Both the position numbers and the translations under genes were made by a program. This document shows positions 48,622 through 60,118 of a DNA stretch of 64,000 bases, piece after piece. The stretch comes from Datisca glomerata (Eukaryota; Streptophyta; Magnoliopsida; Cucurbitales; Datiscaceae). The notes beneath the pieces are model-generated. The model made no database searches. It saw only the letters and a program-made list of their open reading frames with translations, and had not been told where the DNA came from. Each line of letters starts with the position of its first letter. The first letter of the stretch is position 1. The stretch lies in the NCBI GenBank assembly GCA_003255025.1, contig QANY01002366.1:1712130-1776129 (forward strand), read 5' to 3'.

Positions 48622-49240
48622 AAGTAGAAAAAACTTAAGTGTGCGAAGCAGCCTCTTAAGGCAAAAAAGTAGAAAATATGCCTAAGTGTGTCAAATGACC
48701 GTTTAAGGCAAAAAGTTAGACAAATATGCCTAAGTGTGCCAACTGAAGGCAAAGAAGTAGAAAAATGCACAACTGTGCCAAAAAGACGCTTAAACCAAAA
48801 AAATAGAAAAAAATGTTTATGTGTGACAAACAGTCACTGAAGAGAAAAAATTATAAAAAAAGTTGCTTAGGTGTGCCAAGCAGCAAAAAATAAGAAAAAA
48901 TGCCTTAGTGTGCAAGTGACCGCTTAAGTAAAAAAGTAGAAAAAAATGCCTAAGTGTGCCAGGCAGGCACTTATCGTAAAAAAGTAGAAAAAAATGTCTA
49001 AGCGTGCCGAGAGGCCACTTAAGGTAAATATATAAAGAAAATTGCTTAAGTGTTCCAACTGGCAGCTAAAGGAAAAAAAGCAGAAAAAATGTCTAAGTAT
49101 GTCAAGTGACCATTTAAAGTAAAAAAGTAGAAAAATACCTAAGTATGCCAAGCGACCACTTAAGGTAAAAAAGTATAAAAATGTCTACATGTGCCAAGAG
49201 GCCGCTGAAGGTGAAAATTCAAGAAAATGCTTAAGTAAGT
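48622..49240. repeat. Minisatellite, unit about 47 bp, about 13 copies
   Basis: Units follow the pattern AAAAAAGTAGAAAAAATGCC then TAAGTGTGCCAAGCGACC and GCTTAAGG, with unit length varying between about 40 and 50 bases and many substitutions. A minus-strand frame (48924-49151) simply translates the repeat. Adjacent on the right is the second copy of the gag-like repeat family, so the minisatellite may belong to that element. Confidence 0.9.
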
Positions 49241-49439
49241 AAACAATCGCTCAAGACAGAGAAAAGAAAATTACAAAGGAATTCAAAAAGAAATATTTAC
49301 ACTTAGAGGGAAGATAAGTCTTTCATTAATAATGAAGAAGTACAAGGAAAAGAAAAGAAATAAAAAGGAATTGTCACGAGGATGAAAAAGAAAAAAAATC
49401 AAGCACAATATGCTCTGTCGAATGGTCATAAGGCCTTCA

Positions 49440-50060
49440 CGTCTCCTCAGCAACAACCTCCTTGATGACAGCTTCAGGAGTCTCTAGGGCCTTCTCATTG
49501 GAAGGAGGAACTGTCTCTGTCAGTTGATACTATAAAATGGCCCGAGCTGCGCCATCGAGATACCCGATGGTGTAAGCCTCCTTCTTCAGTAGTGTGAATT
49601 GTGCAATGTATAGCTCACAGGCTTCCACTTCCTTCTTTTTCAAAACTTCGACCATTGAGGCCTTCATCATCTTTGAAGCTTCCCAAACAGCCTCCTGAGT
49701 GCGTCGATCAGGTTTGGCCGTCACCTCGGCCGCTTCAATGTTAGTTGCTTCTTCTTGGCTCAACACTTTGCCGAGCTCTTGCTCCTTAGCAACAAGCAGA
49801 CGCATTAGGTCAGACACTTATTGTTCATTCCTGACCTCTCACTCCCAATGTTGTTAAGCTTAGCGGTGAGAGCGTTGTGGTAAAGTGCAACCTCGACAAA
49901 GAAACAAAGGTTAGTAAAGGCTTAGTAAGAAAAAGTAAAATTAGAAAAAAAAATGAAAGAAATACCTGATGGAGGCTGTGGTTTGATTCCCTTTTGAAGA
50001 GCCTCGATAGTTTCTTCTCCAAGTTGAAAAAAGAAATTATCGAGCACTGGATCATATGGG
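49440..50060 (-). pseudogene. Gag-like coiled-coil protein remnant
   Basis: On the minus strand, DPVLDNFFFQLGEETIEALQ and KGIKPQPPS (about 50057-49970) is followed by a possible intron. An exon-like stretch then starts with EVALYHNALTAKLNNIGSE (about 49893), and the 95-residue frame at 49817-49530 (VAKEQELGKVLSQEEATNIE, then AKPDRRTQEAVWEASKMMKA) runs to about 49530 and perhaps to 49445. The composition, rich in Glu, Lys and Ala, suggests a coiled coil. Intron-bearing proteins of this kind occur in plant retroelement gag-like regions. It lies in the expected order left of the repeat family copy and is probably its C-terminal part. Confidence 0.45.
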
Positions 50061-50179
50061 AGGTCTCATGGTCTAGCAGCTAGTTGATGTGAAAGGGGAT
50101 CCTTAAGTTAGAACCATAAGGAAACATGGACCATAGTCGGCCAGCCTCAGAAGCACCTATACCAGAATCAGCAAAAGAA

Positions 50180-51265
50180 AGCCCACTGGGATAAAAGGCA
50201 GTGGGGCAAAAAACTCCGACTGGAACAAAGGGTGAATAGCCGGAGTAGAGAGTGGGGAAGAAAGTTAAGGGAGAATGATCTTAGTCTTATCTTCATGAGG
50301 CTTAAATGGATGAGAGTTCTTCCTCATGTCTGCAAGAAAAATGAAGAAAGATTAGTTGAATAAAAAAAAAGGTAATTTAAGAAAAGTAGGGGATGCAGAG
50401 GGGCAAGGTCACTCACCAAATGATCTCCATTCAGTAGGGATATGGAAGTGACCGCCCCGGCATTCAAGCATTTGTCACCCTTCGGCAAGTCCAAAATAAG
50501 TGGACCACTGGTCAGGCCACTCCTCCGAGTGCAAAGTAATTGCCATTATTCTCTCTAATGGAGTGAAGAAAGCAAAACTCATTAGGACCTAACTTTAAAC
50601 TATATAATATCTTTAGAGCCTCAAAACCTAGAAGAATCCAATATGTGTTTGGGGTAAATTATGTAGGAGAGACATCATCATATTGAAAGAATTCTGGAAA
50701 TAAATGAGAGATAGGAAACCTAAAGCTTAGTGCAATATACATGGCTTAAAAATTTAGAACGCCTGGATATATGGAAGAAGTAACAATGTCCCTATCAAAA
50801 TAAGAGTAGTTTACCTCGTTGGAAAAGGCCATACAATACTGAGAAACGAATCGCGTAAATTTGTCTCTAATCTTAATTCTAGGGATAAAAGGAGAAAATG
50901 AAGAAGCCAATTGAGAAAGAGGAGAAAAAAGAAGGCGAAGCCAAATAGGAAACTTACTAGTAAAGGATGTGCAGGAAGAAGACGAAATTAAAAACCATTA
51001 AATAAACTAATTTGTTCGTCAAACAATGGATTCGAAGTAAAAAGTAATAACTGTCAAAAGTCAAAATGGCATACGACAATAATTAGTGTATGAGCACGAA
51101 CACAAGGCACATGGGTATAAGGGAAGAAAATGGCACTAGAGTAGAAAGTAATGATTAGAAACGTGACAACATTGATAGGTAATAAACGATAACTCAAAGA
51201 TACATTGTATTACATCAATGACTTGCAACCATCATACAAAACATGGGCAAATGAACATGATAAGT
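50180..51265 (-). repeat. Dispersed gag-like repeat family, copy 2
   Basis: Aligns with 22290-23790, but part of the sequence present in copy 1 (roughly its 22490-22730) is missing here. Minus-strand exon-like piece at about 50400-50590: SFAFFTP, LEENNGNYFALGGVA, then MPGRSLPYPYRMEIIW, with stops. Both copies are in the same orientation. Confidence 0.65.
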
Positions 51266-51889
51266 CAGACTGTGAAGTCAAGGATTCCAAGCTGTCAAAA
51301 GGCAATGAGAAGGTAGACGACATTGAAAGAACTAAGGATATGAAATCAAGTGAAGATAACGAGGGAGTCAGAGAAAGGCCATATTCAGTCAAGGGGATTA
51401 TTTTACCTCCACGATTTGGATAATAAACTCTATCTTAATGAATATTTGTTTTATCTTATGAAATACATGAAAAATGGCTATGAGGGAGAATACCTATCAA
51501 TATCTCCCATTATATCAAGAAAAGGGCAATTAAATGTATACGAACCCCCACTTTTATACTCAAATTTCTTAGTCTTTTATTCTCATTATATACATTCGAT
51601 ATTCTTGAAATTAGTAGAGAGAAAATCCATTTACAGCATCCATTCAAAAGAATAAACCCTAATTTTCATGCGAGTACCACCATTTCTTCACTCAAGGCCT
51701 TCATATTTCATGATTAGAAGACCACGATCATGGACAATTCACTTTCTAGCGATAGTTGAAGAGCTTCGAGTCATGGACAGAGAGTTTTTTGCCACAGACA
51801 GAGCTTTATGCAATGGGTGGATGACTTGCAACAATGGACGGTGAGTTTCATGGCCTAGGAGAGACAAACAACTAGGCAAAAGATAAAAA
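51266..51889. other. Spacer between the gag-like repeat and a LINE
   Basis: An open frame at 51205-51423 starts in the repeat and is rich in Lys, Asp and Glu (KGNEKVDDIERTKDMKSSED); no domain recognised. The rest shows nothing. Confidence 0.35.
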
Positions 51890-52645
51890 ATATGAGAGAG
51901 GTAGATCTAAAATGTATCAAGAATATCGGTCGAAGGACAAGTCAAGAGATGCTCCTATTTTGGATAACCTTGCAACAACACTTGGTACAAGTTGACAAGG
52001 TAATCATGATTGAAAAAAATGTGAAATTGGTCTCAAATCTTGGTCTTGAACCGACTGCCTCTTCTAGTTCAGCAAGGGCAATTAGTCCTCGTATCCTGTA
52101 GAAGTCCGACAATGGTGATGCAAATGTGAACACTCCATTAGTTGTTGCACATGAACCTTTAGATGTTTCTATTGTGTCATTGCGGGTTGATCTAAATAAT
52201 GTAGAAATCTCAGACGATCATGTTGTTGACCATTTGGGACTTTCACCCATTGAAGGTCCAAATCCTCCCCTTCAAGATGAAACTCACCCATAATTTGATA
52301 GTGAGAGTACTGAGTCACATTTCTCTCATACTGATGTTCAAGGGGAAGTCTATTGTGCTGCTAAGAAAGAAAGTTCTAATTGGAATGTGGTTTTTGCTAG
52401 ACAAGGCAAAAACCATAAGAAAATTGTTGTTATCATAGCCAACACACCCAAGACCAAGGTTGCTCAACAAGTTTTGAAATTGTAGAGGTATTACAAATTG
52501 TGTTACTCAACGAGCTTTAAAAGAATTTTGTTTTCATCATAAGCCATCTTTGTTTACATCACTGAACCTTTGTGTAGCTTTGATTCAGTTGCTACTACTT
52601 TATGGAGCTCCCTTGGGTTACATTACATTTGTTCCAATACCAGCA
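51890..52645 (+). pseudogene. L1-type LINE fragment: ORF1 end and endonuclease start
   Basis: It starts with a polar ORF1-like stretch (KSDNGDANVNTPLVVAHEPL then LGLSPIEGPNPPLQDETHP). From about 52490 the opening of an L1 endonuclease is recognisable: RGITNCVTQRALKEFCFHHK then, after a frame change, YITEPLCSFDSVATTLWSSL. The usual form has an N or W before RG and the same TQRALK core. The catalytic residues beyond this point and the whole RT are missing. Confidence 0.7.
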
Positions 52646-53603
52646 TTGTAGTTGAAATTTGAATCATGATAAAATTTCCAATATGGAAAATATTGTCTTT
52701 AGAATCTTGGCCCACATATCCTATGGGACCTAAAAGAATATAGGATTTTATGGGATTTCTAAACAATGATTTTAAGTAAAGAAAATGCAGTTGGTGAAGT
52801 TCATTGCAGGTATGAAACAAAATGTAGAAAGGTAATGTAAGAAGTAGGAACCCAATGCTCAGAAAAAGGAAATGGTATAAGAAAGAAAGAAATAATTGTT
52901 GAAAAGAAACTAAACATATTGCACTTCCTTCTAGAGATTAGTTTTATATGGAGTATCATTTTCTTTAGTTTAAAAACCTAAAATTCTTCTTTTTCTATTT
53001 CTTTAAAGGTAGACGTGTGCAACAATATTTTTTACATCGTTGTTCAGATAAATTTTATGTGCAATAGAGAAGGAAGGTATGGATACCTTGCGATTGGTAT
53101 GACAAAACCAGAAGTTACAACTAAGCAGCCATCAACCTGATTGAAGGAGTACCTCCTGCCCAATAGTAGAGCAGAAAAGGCCAGCTGCCACACCAAAAAG
53201 GTCAACAAGAAAACCAAACATTAAGAAATATTTTGATGGAAAGCAAAAGCAAACATAGAAAATAAGTTACTTTTATGATTTATGCATTTTCTATATAAAT
53301 CACAATACTCTGATTATGTTCCATCCCTTAACATAGACTAAAATTTGTATATGACATAACTGAGAAAGGAAATTGGTTATCAATTACATGCATATTGCAC
53401 CACAACTAAGATTGCATCAACTTTACAATCAAATCAAAATTTCAAACATATATAGAACTTGGAATCATTTAGAATAGATCATGAACTTGTCAAGGAGATA
53501 CAGTTAAGATAAATCACAAAAGATAAGCCTCGTCTCTCTCTCTCTCTCTGTGTGTGTGTTATTGATTAATAAGTAGCTAAGAGATTAATAAGTTGATTGA
53601 AAC
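52646..53603. other. Upstream region of the ACC synthase pseudogene
   Basis: AT-rich; a CT/TG microsatellite (CTCTCTCTCTCT then GTGTGTGTGT) lies at about 53533-53560. No gene supported. Confidence 0.45.
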
Positions 53604-54825
53604 ATGTTGTCTAAGAAAGCTAGTTGCGATTCACATGGCCAAGGATCTTCCTACTTCTTTGGGTGGCAAGAGTACGAGAAGAACCCTTATCATCATCTTC
53701 ATAATCCTACTAGAATTATTCAAATGGGTCTTGCTGAAAACCAGGTCAGATTCAAATCCAAACTCAATCTGAATCTTAATTTTAGTTTCAATGTAAATAT
53801 GAATACCAATTAAGTCACATTCCTTTTCTACTAAACCGAGTCACTCTAAAACTTGAATTTTATGCACTGAAAATATCTATAGCACTATTTAAATGAATGC
53901 TAGTTATAGTGTACTGACATTATATGACAATGTAGCTTTATTTTCTGATGCAACTCTCCTTTGACCTTTTTGAGGAATGGAAAACCAGTAACCCCGAAGC
54001 AGTGGGGTAGAAGAGAAATGGAGAATCTATGTTCAAAGAATTAGCTCTCTTCCATGATTACCATGGCTTACATGCACTGAAAAGAGTAGGTTCTTATCCA
54101 AAGAAAAAGGAGAAATGTAAAGCCTGATTAATTGAAGTACTGAACGTTGAAAATTTTTTATTAATTGTGCAGGAACTGGTAGAGTTCGTGGCTAAAATTC
54201 AAGGGAACAAAGTAAAGTATGAGTCTAATAAGGTAATGCTCACAACAGGTGCAACTTTTGCTAATGAGATTCTAATGTTTGGTTTGGCTAAGCCTAATGA
54301 ACCTTTTCTTCTTCCTACACCATACTATCTAGGTTAACCTACAATTTTATGACCTATTATTTTCTTTTTGTTTATAACTAAAAAATAGGAATCAATATAA
54401 AAAACATTTAAACCAAAATGTTGGCAAAAACTATTTAAAAATAATTGTTTATTATTCCTTCAAAGAGAGGTTTTTTTGACTTTTGAAGAGAGTAATTAAC
54501 TATATTGTTGAAATTAATCTTAACAAAAAATTAGTTTTACTTAGAGTCTTTCCAAACAGGCCTTAGTAAAGAACATGTATTTCATCAATTAAAACATTAA
54601 AATTTCATCATCGGCAGGTTTGACAGGGATCTTAAATGACAAACTGGAGTTGAAATTGTTCCAATACATTGCTCAAGCTCCAGCAGCTTCAGAATAATAG
54701 CAACTGCAATGGAGGAAGCCTATCAAGAAGTCAAAAACCTTAACTTCAAAGTCAAAGGGGTTTTGGTCACTAATCCATCAAACCCAATAGACACAACCAT
54801 GACCCAAGAGAACTCAATCTCCTTT
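53604..54825 (+). pseudogene. ACC synthase pseudogene, N-terminal four exons
   Basis: Family: 1-aminocyclopropane-1-carboxylate synthase, the PLP enzyme that makes the ethylene precursor from S-adenosylmethionine. Exon 1 (53604-53744): [16 protein letters not shown] then [10 protein letters not shown], the conserved ACS N-terminus. Exon 2 (53954-54085): LSFDLFEEW, then FKELALFHDYHGLHALKR. Exon 3 (54173-54332): VMLTTGATFANEILMFGLAK then FLLPTPYYLG. Exon 4 (from 54618): FDRDLK, then TGVEIVPIHCSSSS and GVLVTNPSNPIDTTMT. Damage: the base pair before exon 2 is AA where the AG acceptor should be; TAG at 54008-54010; one base missing at the exon 4 start; TGA at 54637-54639 where Trp of DLKW is expected. 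Homology stops near 54825, so the region with the PLP-binding lysine is absent. The exon structure with introns shows it is not a retrocopy. Confidence 0.92.
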
Positions 54826-55985
54826 TTCGAGTGAAGTTCATACTTTACCAAAAGAAAATAGTGAGTACCTGACAAAATATTGGTATGGACGGTCCAAGAA
54901 GCATGTTTGTGGAATATGCATAGCAATTAGTACAATACCATAATTGAACTCCATAATTTTTTTCTAAATTTACCATTTCTTTTCATGATTCATACCAAAA
55001 GAAAAACCTAGTGATTCTACTATAATCTAAGCTATCAAAAAACAACTTAGAGACGCCAGGGATTTAACACTTACCTTGACTCCATGTACTGAAAAATGTA
55101 AGAAATTAACACACATCTCCATCATTAACACCCCTCATTAAACCTGGAAATTAGATAAAAATTGGAGGCATTTCACAAACTTACCTAGAGCTTGACACCT
55201 CTTTAAGGCAATAACTAATTAAGCCCTACCCTATACTTTTTCAGGACTCTCAGCGTTGCTAAGGGCTTACCTCTGTTGTGTAGAGAAAAAGAGAAAAAAC
55301 CACCAGCGAGATTGAGATTGTGAATCTAGATAGAGTAAGATAGAGAAAGAGATGGATCTAGAGAGAGAGAAAGAGAGAGAGACTCACCACTGTCCTGATA
55401 GTGAGCAGAGCTCGACAAAGGGGGATGGGTGAGGGCAAACAATAACAAACCCACACCATCCTCAAAAAATAATTGCAGAACGAAAACAATCACTCATAAT
55501 CAAACCCTTATTCTTCGCACCAGAAATCAGAAAAGAGAGACTCATTCACGACCATTAGATGCTTCAATCTTTGAAGATATGAGAGACGAAGATAGTTGAG
55601 GGAGGCAGAGGAAAAATTCTTAAAATCAGATGAGAGAGAGACAGACCTTACCCGAGAAGCTTTAGGTGAGGCGAAAGTGAGATTGAGAAAGTCAGACTGT
55701 AAAAGTTGAAATGAGGGAATGAGTGGCGCGACTAAAATTTTCGTCACCGCTTTTTTGTTCCTTTTAACAAGATTCTGATTTACCGGGTTTTCTTAAAATG
55801 TAATTGATGTACCTATTCTAAAGGAGAAAATAATGAACCTTGTTGCTGAAAGTTGTAGAATGTTGTTATATTTGTTGTAGTGTTTTATGACTTATTTAGG
55901 GGTTTCTCTCTTTGGTGGTGTGCCTAGATGTCGGTGGTTGATACCTTGGGCTGATAAAATTAAAGGAAAATAAGAATCTTGGAAG
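54826..55985. other. Spacer with GA-rich runs
   Basis: No gene. GA-rich stretches at about 55330-55385. The frame at 55508-55747 (minus) has no recognisable domain. Confidence 0.45.
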
Positions 55986-56566
55986 GGATTAACTTTATAT
56001 ATGGTAGACTGATTATGCCTTGTTAACTCAGTGATCCAAGGTTCATTTTTGCTTTCTTTTCAAATTTATCGTTGGCCTTCCTCTCCTTTGAAGTATTTGA
56101 ATACTGCTATCAGAAACTTCTTTTGGACAATTTCATTTGATACTCGTAAGCCTGTCCCAGTGCTTGGAAGTTTTGTTAGAAGCTTAAGGAGGGAGATGGT
56201 CTTGGCATAAAAAACTTTTGCATTCTTAATAAGGCAATGTTGAAAATACTCACTTGAAAATTGTTGACTGAGAACTCTATGATTTTCACTTATCTTCGTG
56301 CTCGTTGCTTCACACAGGATCATCGACCGAGATCTTGGTATATTTCTTCTTCTGTCTGGCCTGGTCTAATATATCATTATTCTCCTTTGATGCTTGAATT
56401 TATATGGTTGGCTAGTCGTCATTCTAAGGTTCATTTTTAGATAGATAACTGGTTGGGAACTCTATTGATTGATTTGGTGGACGATCATCACTCAATACAT
56501 CCTCCTTTAGATTCCCTTATAAGAGATTTGTACACTGATCCAGGGGGCTGGAATATCTCCCTATTG
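55986..56566 (+). pseudogene. L1-type LINE reverse transcriptase C-terminal fragment
   Basis: Reads NSVIQGSFLLSFQIYRWPSS then LKYLNTAIRNFFWTISFDTR (about 56025-56145), a typical segment after the L1 RT palm, followed in other frames by LAKKTFAFL-like and LENC pieces and ITGWEL (about 56440). It contains many stops and ends abruptly at about 56566 where an LTR-like sequence begins. Confidence 0.65.
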
Positions 56567-57140
56567 TTGGGATCACGGTGCACGCAACTAATGCATTTAA
56601 TTTAAAAAATTTATCGATCGGAAAATAATTGTGATGCCACAAGTTCAAAAAAAATTTAATGAAAAAAAATTCTCATCGAATCTATTATATATCTATATAT
56701 TAAATCATAGACATAGAAATAAAAAAAATTATACCTCTTGTAGCCTGTCGAGCGTCCTTGCTAATAAGAAACTTGAGATTCCACAAACAACGGACTGTGA
56801 GATACACACCAAGATCTTTCAAACCAATCCTAAAAAATACTAGGACATGTGTGGGCACGTAGAATTATTCAAGAGCACTTTTTATGTCCCTAGATGTACT
56901 CAACACATGAGATTTAGAGATTTGGAGAAGGACTTTTGAGACAAAGCTCTGAGATAGAATTGGAGAATTCACAGAGCCTTTGATTAAGAATTAATCACAA
57001 AAATTGCTTCGATGTGTCCAATAGAATAATAACTATATATATTGTTTTGGTAAGGTCTGTGTTGCAGGGACTGCGTTACCACCGTTGACCCATTTAAATT
57101 GTTGACATATGTGCTAGTTATATGTTAGTTAGCGCCGACT
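56567..57140 (+). repeat. LTR-like block directly before the tRNA-Met primer site
   Basis: It starts TGTTGGGATCACGGTGCACG, much like the beginning of common plant copia LTRs, and ends just before a primer-binding site. No copy of this block is seen to the right within the window, and no copia coding sequence follows. Alternatively it is the viral leader, since pararetroviruses have an intergenic region before the primer site. I favour an LTR, but both remain open. Confidence 0.45.
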
Positions 57141-57142
57141 AT

Positions 57143-57154
57143 TGGTATCAGAGC
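57143..57154 (+). promoter_or_regulatory. tRNA-Met primer-binding site
   Basis: TGGTATCAGAGC is complementary to the 3' end of initiator tRNA-Met and is the primer site used by both plant copia elements and Caulimoviridae. The first viral coding sequence starts about 70 bases downstream. Confidence 0.85.
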
Positions 57155-57200
57155 AATGAATATTTTTGGACATATTAGTAATTATATATTTTTTTAAATT

Positions 57201-57960
57201 ATGCATACATGGTTGCCATACAACATGTTTGAAATTAGTTCTCCTTTTATCACTACCATCGCAAACACAGTAGCATCAACCTCTGAAGCAACATACCTTG
57301 TTGCCTATCAGGAAGTTAAAGAAGATTCAGATAAGTGGACTATACCCAAAGTGAAACCAGAAATAATTTATAAAATTGGAACTTTTGATTTTATCAATAG
57401 AAAAATCATCAAAACGTTTGAGCATGTTATTCCTTTATAGAATAATGATGATGTTATCTATTTTTTACATATTCAGGATCTATATCCCTTCATGCAAAAA
57501 TATAGATATCTGCTTATAGGACTTATTCATATAGCATTTAAACCCTTGACCTTACTTGGTCAAAATACCAGTTTTTAATGTATCCTTAGAGACAGTCGTT
57601 GCCTCAACTGGAAAGCATCCCTTATGGAAGCCATTGAAACTAGCATTTCACATGGACACGTTTATTTTAATATCTATCTGAAACTGAGTTATATCTCATG
57701 GTTATGAGTATTTACCAGGATCTTCCCCTTTTGCTATATTATTCAAAATTCATCTTAAGGTTCTTTCCACTTTAAATCCTTATACCAGAAAACAAAGTGA
57801 GCAAGGACACACAGTCCTTATTGACACTAACCTTTTCAGTAGAAAAGTAGCTATCCCTAGATAGATACCTTGGGAACAAATTACTTTTCCAGAGAAATGG
57901 AAAATCCCTAATGTTGTAACTACCAGACCCATCATTAGGCAATCTTTGACAACAAACCCA
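57201..57960 (+). pseudogene. Pararetrovirus movement protein remnant
   Basis: An initial open stretch (57222-57440) contains KWTIPKVKP and FDFINRK. After a stop the conserved core continues with LLIGLIHIAFKPLTLLGQNT (about 57510-57570), and after a frame change RDSRCLNW, SHGHVYFN and a Tyr-rich end. The family function is cell-to-cell movement through plasmodesmata (30K superfamily). Stops after position 57437 and a frame change near 57575 inactivate it. Confidence 0.75.
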
Positions 57961-57962
57961 AG

Positions 57963-59250
57963 GTGGTAACATATATCTCCGATTTCAGAGACCCCTTACT
58001 AGAACTCTTTCTAGTACCAGTTACACAAACAATCCTTCTTACAATGTTGATTTTCCAGAATCCTCTAGACAATCCACATCTAAACCCACAGATTCTGTTT
58101 ACCAAGAGATGTCCACCAATGAATCTCTCAATCCTTCCAAGAATAGTATTCCTAGAAATCATATAAGAGGGATACATAATTCTGAAAACCAAATACCTCA
58201 TGGTGTTTATGAAATAAACACCCCCAATAACAAAAGGCCTAATAGATCAACCGCCAGTGATATGCAATTTCAAATTTACTGGATTTTTCACCTTATAGTG
58301 ATTTAAGAAAGCAGCTTAACCAGGATTTTATTCAAGACAAATATCATCATTTTAGAAAATGGTATTTTAAATCACATACTCCTAAACAGCTTGACACCTT
58401 AAAAACCTGGTATTATTATCATTTACATAAGAATCAGTATATTAAACCGTTTCCAGAGTGGTAATAGAGTTACACAATGAACATCAGTTGAACGTGTTAA
58501 AAGCAATCCAAGAAGACTGGACAAACACTAGTGGCAGGACTATTCAATCTATTCATCCCTCCACCTTTATCCTTAGAACTAGCTCCTGGAAATGATAATA
58601 CTAATCTTAAACCGTTAGTAATAAATCCTTACGTGGAAATTTCAGAAAAAACATTCAACAAGAACCATTAATGGTCAAAGATATTTTACCTTATAACTAA
58701 ACATAATAATTATACAAATATTTTCCTCCAAACTGTAGGAACTACCAGAATTGAAGACCAGATAGAGAATATACATGATAAATGTCAGGTTACACCTAAA
58801 CCTCAAACATTTGACCTCCAACCAGTAAATATAAGACCACCTCTTGAAGTCACTAACATCAAGATGAAATCTAATAACAAAGATTATGAGTTTATGACAA
58901 CTCATATTGACAAAATCAGAGATCTAAAGATTACTCAGCCAGAGTCATCTGGACATATTAATATGATGAATGATTCACCTGTAACTGAAAATGAAACAGA
59001 GGATTACTCTCTTTCTCAAATTTTAGATATTAAGAAAAACTTTAATTATACTCTTAATAAAATTTCTCATTCCCAGAAACCCATAATCCGTATGGCCTTA
59101 ATATGACCTAGTAGATATTATTATCCTAGACCGACTCCACATGATATTCTTTTTGAAGAAGATTTTCTTCATACTTAGAAATCTTATCTTGGTAAGACCA
59201 TTTATGAACGGAATGTAGATGGAAAAACTGAATATCAAATTTTTGAAACG
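57963..59250 (+). pseudogene. Pararetrovirus segment between movement and coat domains
   Basis: Several short frames. A recognisable stretch near 58310-58460 (QDKYHHFRKW then SHTPKQLDTLKTWYYYH) is of a type seen after the movement domain in related viruses. The N-terminal part of the coat region appears from about 58860 (MKSNNKDYEFMTTHIDKIRD). Function unknown to me. Many stops are present. Confidence 0.55.
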
Positions 59251-60114
59251 ACACATCATATGATAATGTATGTTTTAGTTAGTAAACAGAATGATAACAT
59301 AGATCATCAAGTCTGTAGATTTTTAGTTAACGGATTTATCGGCATCCTTAAAGGATGGTGGGATAACTGTCTCACTGAAACTCAAAGAACTAAAATCCTT
59401 AATTCCTTTAAGATTGAGATAAATCCTCTTACCAGAACTAAAACTAAAATAGAAGATGCTTGTTATACCTTAGTACAAGCAATTATACACCATTTTGTTG
59501 GACCAGGAGTTTTAAACACAGATAGACATATGGAACTTTTACAGAATCTTAGATGTCCATCTTTTATCCATTTTAGATGCTACAAAGATGTTTTTCTTAT
59601 GAAAGTCACGCAAAGGACTGATGCTAACAGTGATCATTGGAATGCCAAGTTCATTGATGGACTTCTAAGCCTTTTGCAGAAAAGGTTAGGAAAAAGCTTA
59701 GGGACAAACAAAACTAAATGGAAATCCCTTACAATCAGTACTCTTATGGTCATCTCATTGTAGCTGTCATAGAAGGAGGAGTATCCTTATGCAATTATAT
59801 GAAATTACAACAGTTAATGAAACACCAAAACTTAACTAACAAAAAAGAGTTAGGAGAATTTTGTGATCAATTCTCTTATGACACAAATTCATTATCCTTC
59901 TAAATCTAGGAATCCAAAACCCCATAAAAGATACTTCTCCAAAAAAATTCCTAAGCAAAATTATCAGGAGAGACCCATAAATAAAACCAGTAAAAGAAAA
60001 TCTTATAAAAAATCTTATCAGAAAAAAGATAAATCCCAAATCAAATGTTACAAATGTGGTACAATAGGGCATTACGCTAAGAAATGTAAATCTAAACTGA
60101 AACAATCAGCTTAA
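59251..60114 (+). pseudogene. Pararetrovirus coat/gag protein with CCHC knuckle
   Basis: A 167-residue open stretch (59260-59763) contains CRFLVNGFIGILKGWWDN and CPSFIHFRCYKDVFLMKVTQ, then WNAKFIDGLL. After a frame change near 59735 come the QYSYGHLI region and LGEFCDQF. The basic tail and zinc knuckle C-X2-C-X4-H-X4-C lie at 60046-60087 (CYKCGTIGHYAKKC), which is intact. In the family this protein forms the capsid and binds nucleic acid. The frameshifts separate the capsid and knuckle portions. Confidence 0.8.
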
Positions 60115-60118
60115 TGAG

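Noticed and set aside
48367..48627. 86-residue frame before the minisatellite
   Set aside because: No domain or conserved copy seen; it may be chance in a GC-richer patch.
48622..49240. Regular repeats suggestive of a CRISPR array
   Set aside because: The units are contiguous and divergent with no unique spacers, and the genome is a plant's. It is a minisatellite.
59836..60105. 89-residue minus-strand frame
   Set aside because: Antisense shadow of the coat protein tail and zinc knuckle.
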